Translations under genes and position numbers: made by a program
Notes under the pieces: model-generated
What the model was told of the DNA's origin: nothing
What the model saw: only the letters and a program-made list of their open reading frames with translations
Databases searched by the model: none
In this document: one piece after another, positions 60,783 through 64,000 of the stretch
Layout of the letters: every line of letters begins with the position of its first letter
Numbering within the stretch: the first letter of the stretch is position 1
DNA from: Synchiropus splendidus
Taxonomy: Eukaryota; Chordata; Actinopteri; Syngnathiformes; Callionymidae
Length of the DNA: 64,000 bases
Assembly (NCBI RefSeq): GCF_027744825.2
Contig: NW_026527054.1
Span: 2,418,001-2,482,000 of the forward strand
Reading direction: 5' to 3'

Positions 60783-61529
60783 ATGGGAAGGTGGTGGACC
60801 GAGCAAATATGGCCCCAAGATAGGGTGGCTAAGGGAAAAATATTCTACCCTGACGTGTACAACTATCCCCATTTAACCAACAATAAGAGGATTTTTACAA
60901 CTTCTGGAACCTTGCCCAGACATGCTAAAGAGACACAGGAAGCCAGGGTCTCAACTATTAAACGTAACCTTATTCTTGTCACTGAATGCGGCCCACGAGT
61001 AGTGTCCGGGGCAGCCCGTGTCCTTATCACGCTCACTGGCTTCACATGGTACCCGTTGGGGGTCTTCATAGAAGTTGACACAAAGGACTTGATGATACTG
61101 ACCAATGTCTCGATCCCGGTTAGACCTGTAACAAGGACAAAGGTGACTGGATGGAGGTCAGCTTGGCTGAAGAGGAAATCTAAGCTCAGCCGTACTGGAT
61201 TTACTGAAGCTGTCCTGGATCAGGAAATGCCAGGCAGCACGTTTTTCCAGCAGCACCTGGGGCCACGCCTAGGAAGTGTGATTGGTCCAGAGGGGGAGAG
61301 GAATAATCCCGAAAACATCCCGGCTATTATGAACCAATCAGGAGAGATCAAAAAGACGGGGTCGCAAGAACTAATGCCACCACCTTCTTCTCACCCACAG
61401 GATCTCGATAGTCCTGGGTCAGAAGACGAGGAGGTGCCTAAAGTACGCGATAAAGGCAAGCGACCAGCTAATGGTAAGCAATCGCGAATAGCCCTCCTTC
61501 TCAAAAGAAGAAAGGGAAAGAAGGAATAA
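60783..61529 (+). CDS. Accessory-like frame 2 upstream of env, basic tail
   Basis: Open frame with first ATG at 60783 (248 codons). It is already open from 60675, so part of the N-terminus may be encoded upstream by splicing or may belong to frame 1. The beginning is Trp-rich (MGRWWTEQIW), the centre has hydrophobic beta-like stretches (VLITLTGFTWYPLGVF) and a basic patch (WLKRKSK), and the C-terminus has an acidic Ser/Glu run (SPGSEDEE) followed by a strongly basic tail (KRRKGKKE) resembling a nuclear or RNA-binding signal. No family recognised. It ends in TAATG, its stop overlapping the ATG of the next frame. A regulatory protein is possible by composition and position only. Confidence 0.5.
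   Translation: MGRWWTEQIWPQDRVAKGKIFYPDVYNYPHLTNNKRIFTTSGTLPRHAKETQEARVSTIKRNLILVTECGPRVVSGAARVLITLTGFTWYPLGVFIEVDTKDLMILTNVSIPVRPVTRTKVTGWRSAWLKRKSKLSRTGFTEAVLDQEMPGSTFFQQHLGPRLGSVIGPEGERNNPENIPAIMNQSGEIKKTGSQELMPPPSSHPQDLDSPGSEDEEVPKVRDKGKRPANGKQSRIALLLKRRKGKKE
61503..61526 (+). promoter_or_regulatory. 24-nt purine run, possible internal polypurine tract
   Basis: All 24 bases are A or G, with a GGG core, just before the env start. Foamy viruses and lentiviruses have extra polypurine tracts used for plus-strand priming. It also encodes the basic tail of accessory-like frame 2, so it may be coding by-product only. Confidence 0.3.
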
Positions 61530-61705
61530 TGAATTTATGGAATAAATTCTGGTATTGGAAAGCTAGGTGCTGGTGGCAATTTAAGGCGAGACAACAATTG
61601 GCATATAAAGATCAGGCCAAAGATATACAGCACCAGACGCCAGCTACAATTTATAGGAAACAAATGAAACGTGACAAAATGACCAAGAAAAGATGTCTCC
61701 CTTGA
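61529..61705 (+). CDS. Small Trp-rich frame at the env start (58 codons)
   Basis: ATG at 61529 overlaps the previous stop as TAATG. The product has Trp at residues 4, 8, 10, 15 and 16, then is basic and hydrophilic, and ends at TGA 61703-61705. The following env frame starts at 61693 in another frame with a membrane segment. Foamy Env leader peptides also begin with a Trp motif, needed for Gag contact, followed by a membrane segment about 60 residues in. So this is probably the Env N-terminus cut off by an indel near 61700; a separate small protein is the alternative. Confidence 0.55.
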   Translation: MNLWNKFWYWKARCWWQFKARQQLAYKDQAKDIQHQTPATIYRKQMKRDKMTKKRCLP

Positions 61706-62646
61706 GTCTCTTTATAATTGGAATGCTGCTCTTCATATTAAGATTAGTAATAGCCTCATGGTCAAATATAGTCTATGAATATAAGACCCATACCAGCAGT
61801 GTCACCCGACGTTGGAAATCAAAAACAGTACACAGTAAAAACTGCACCGTTTTGACCCCGAATACTAGAGAGATATCTTTGCCAATTGCAACAGATATAA
61901 ATGGCACTCAATTTGATCAAGCCCTATGGATAAAACAAGCAATTGTTTATCTAAATATCCATGGAGCTATAAGTGGCACTTGTGAGTATGAGAAACCAAA
62001 AGTTGATAGTCAGGAAGTGAAGAGTCAGGTGACCACCAAGACACTCAAACGAAGACGTCGCCGAAGCGCGGACAACCCCGTGAACAAAACTGCCGCAACT
62101 GCCACTTGGACAGCTACTACCATGTCAATCACCCCCAGTCCGATTAATCAACAAGGAACTATTGACGTGTCCCAAAACCAAATGGTCAGTAGCATGGTCG
62201 TTTCCGAACCCGGAAATAATACCACAACAGAAATGAATACTCAGGTCACCTTATCTATTAGAGAAAATGAAGGGAATCTAGGTACAGCAATAACTGAAAA
62301 GACGACAGTCATGGCCACATCTCCTATTGATTCCATAACCATGCATACCCCAACTATGACCCCTGATCAAATGGAGACTAGCATAATCCCAACAACTGAT
62401 GGCAAAATAGTCGACATAGATACGACGGCCACAATGTTCACATCAGGCCCTACCGAGATCAAGAATAACAGCTCAGAGCCCGCAGATTCCCATAAGGAAG
62501 GCATGGGAGAATGTGATATCCCATTTAAGAGTGTTAATGTGTCAAATTGTGATGAAGGACTCATGAGCTGGCAGCGTATGAGAGGCTGTGTGAATATAAG
62601 GCCCAGTGTAAACGGAAGAATGAATACGACACCTGGGAAGATATAA
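61693..62646 (+). pseudogene. env: env 5' part: membrane segment, furin-like site, Thr-rich domain
   Basis: Frame of 317 codons. Residues 6-22 form a hydrophobic segment (LFIIGMLLFILRLVIAS) that would anchor the leader. A run of basic residues at 119-124 (KRRRRRS, 62047-62067) is a furin-type cleavage site, as between leader and SU in foamy viruses. Residues about 133-262 are very rich in Thr and Ser with several N-x-S/T sites and resemble a mucin-like domain, which I do not know from foamy Env. After MGECDIPFKS the SU proper begins. The frame ends at TAA 62644-62646; SU coding continues in another frame, so an indel lies between 62556 and 62646. Confidence 0.7.
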
Positions 62647-64000
62647 TAACTCGTTATGGACATGCATCCAAGGAATTTGTAACAGTAAAAGTAAAGTTAA
62701 TAAATCATGAAGAGATGAGACTTTCCGGATTGTCCATCGGTCTTAGCTCTGTTAAAACCTGTTATTATAAAGTTTTTGCCCAACAAACGAGACAGGGCTG
62801 GACGATGGGAGAAGATAGATACTATCAGATGAAAACATGTCAGACAATCAATAGCACCCATGTGTGGAATGCCCCACTTTTCAAAAGGGTAGAACAAGCT
62901 AGCTTTAATAATAAAACATGGGAACAAGAACTGTGGACAACCATAGAAGCTTATGGAAATGAAGAATGGGACAAAAGTAATCAAATAGGACAACTCCTGC
63001 TAGATATAGTCCCCCTACCTTTTTCGGCTAACTCTGACCCCGAAGTGTTAAACACTGATTCGACTGACCCTGCTCCTAGAAGAATTGGAAGAGGGCTGGA
63101 GTACACACGTTCTTGGGAAATGTTCCAAAAGGTAGAGACAAAAACCATGCTGTTATTATCGGAACCTATTCATACCACTGTAGCAGCAGCGAATCAAGCT
63201 AAACATGAAGGAGAGAAGGAACAACAAGTTAAGTTTTTTCTCTCCACACCAGAAGAAAAACAATTTAACAATTCTCTTTATTTGATGACAAATGGTTATA
63301 CACCATGGTTGGACGGCAAGTCTCCCCGGGACACTCATTTCAGGGAAGAGGAGGTTTATCCCAGGTGTCAACCAGAGAAAGATTGCACAAACAAAGGGCC
63401 TAAGAATGATGAGTATGACACTAGCCCACGAGACTCTGGCTTACGTAATGTTTATTGGAAGTGGCATCTGTTGACCACTATGAGTGAACAAAATAGGGGC
63501 AAGATTAATGGATCGGGAAGAGAGTACATTGCAGATCAGCATCCGGGTAGTAATTTCTGGAAACTTTGGCTCAAATACCCTGTGGTGCAAAGAAGAGTTA
63601 TGTGGTACAAATTAGGGGCATTGCAAGAAGATGGTATATTATGCCATAATAAACAGTTTGACGGTAAAGGAATGGAAGAAGGAAATGATTGTCACAAAGA
63701 ACCATGCGAGTGCCGAAGGGATCAAATAGGCCTCGCAATCCCTATGATGACGCAGCAGCCTTGGAGAAACTGGGTCAGAAATAATCAGTCAATCTGGTGG
63801 GCTGAGACTAAGGAATGTTTGTCTCAAAAGCTTGGAATAAACATTACCCATGTTAAATATGCATATCAGCTCATTAATGAGAAGCCTAACAATACAGAAA
63901 ATAAGATATTTTATCCAATGAGAGGAAAAGACTGGGCAGAAGCAATGGAGAATTTTACAACGGACTTACGAGTTAATCTATGCTGCCCAAGTAGCCAATC
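62556..64000 (+). pseudogene. env: env SU continuation, open to the window end
   Basis: Checked codon by codon: this frame has no stop from 62556 to 64000, over 480 codons, and is still open at the edge. It has many Asn-x-Ser/Thr sites, paired Cys and numerous Trp, as expected of a secreted glycoprotein domain. It follows the Thr-rich segment after a frame change. The membrane-spanning TM subunit and fusion peptide must lie beyond the window. Assignment to Env rests on order and composition. The gene as a whole is counted as broken because of the two frame changes upstream. Confidence 0.7.

Larger units (their letters stand above)
50587..64000 (+). mobile_element. Endogenous retrovirus provirus, 3' end beyond the window
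   Basis: Order: 5' LTR, tRNA-Lys-type PBS, leader, gag, pol (PR-RT-RH-IN), two accessory-like frames, env. It is inserted into the satellite in the same orientation as the solo LTRs. Gag and pol contain stops, frameshifts and an internal duplication, so this is an old, replication-defective copy. Features pointing to foamy viruses are a long LTR, Pol with its own ATG, no CCHC knuckle in Gag and a Trp-rich Env leader with an early membrane segment. Features like lentiviruses are the tRNA-Lys3 PBS, 5-bp target duplications in the family, and open frames between pol and env. Placement in a genus needs an RT/IN phylogeny; a deep lineage of fish, amphibian or reptile ERVs is possible. Confidence 0.92.

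Noticed and set aside
60676..60876. Overlapping 66-codon frame between the two accessory-like frames
   Set aside because: Short, in the third frame, and fully covered by the longer frames on either side.
63156..63371. Minus-strand frames inside env, and similar ones in pol and gag
   Set aside because: They are shadows opposite long coding frames, with no support of their own.

Overview
The window is eukaryotic, and the endogenous retrovirus (ERV) at its right end points to a vertebrate. I cannot name the species. A non-mammalian vertebrate (fish, amphibian or reptile) is my guess, because the ERV combines foamy-virus-like and lentivirus-like features and fits no common mammalian ERV class. 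About 47.5 kb of the 64 kb is one tandem satellite with a 188-bp monomer, present in roughly 250 copies. The rest is three long terminal repeats (LTRs) of one retrovirus family and the body of one provirus. I see no ordinary host gene, tRNA, rRNA or CRISPR array. Layout: satellite array 1 (1-34771), solo LTR 1 (34772-36295), satellite array 2 (36296-41942), solo LTR 2 (41943-43466), satellite array 3 (43467-50586), then a 5'-truncation-free provirus starting at 50587 and running off the right edge. The satellite has nested higher-order repeats. Runs of 3, 5, 7, 8, 14 and about 16 monomers are copied in register, and chimeric monomers mark some unequal-exchange junctions. The two solo LTRs carry the same 5-bp target duplication and nearly the same sequence, so one insertion was copied together with its satellite neighbourhood. 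The provirus has a 1300-bp 5' LTR, a primer-binding site of the tRNA-Lys3 type, a leader, gag, pol (protease, reverse transcriptase, RNase H, integrase), an unusual 1.6-kb region between pol and env with two large open frames, and env, which is still open at the window end. Gag and pol are broken by several stops and frameshifts, and part of gag is duplicated. The pol-env region and env are far less damaged. Unusual points: Pol has its own ATG overlapping the gag stop as ATGA; Gag lacks CCHC knuckles; Env begins with a Trp-rich leader and an early membrane segment, as in foamy viruses; the PBS type and 5-bp target duplication resemble lentiviruses; a Cys/Trp-rich accessory frame overlaps the end of pol; two tandem hairpins with the same 10-nt loop lie in the R region of each LTR. 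Together these suggest a complex retrovirus with a possible trans-activation system. The readings rest on motifs seen by eye, without database searches.
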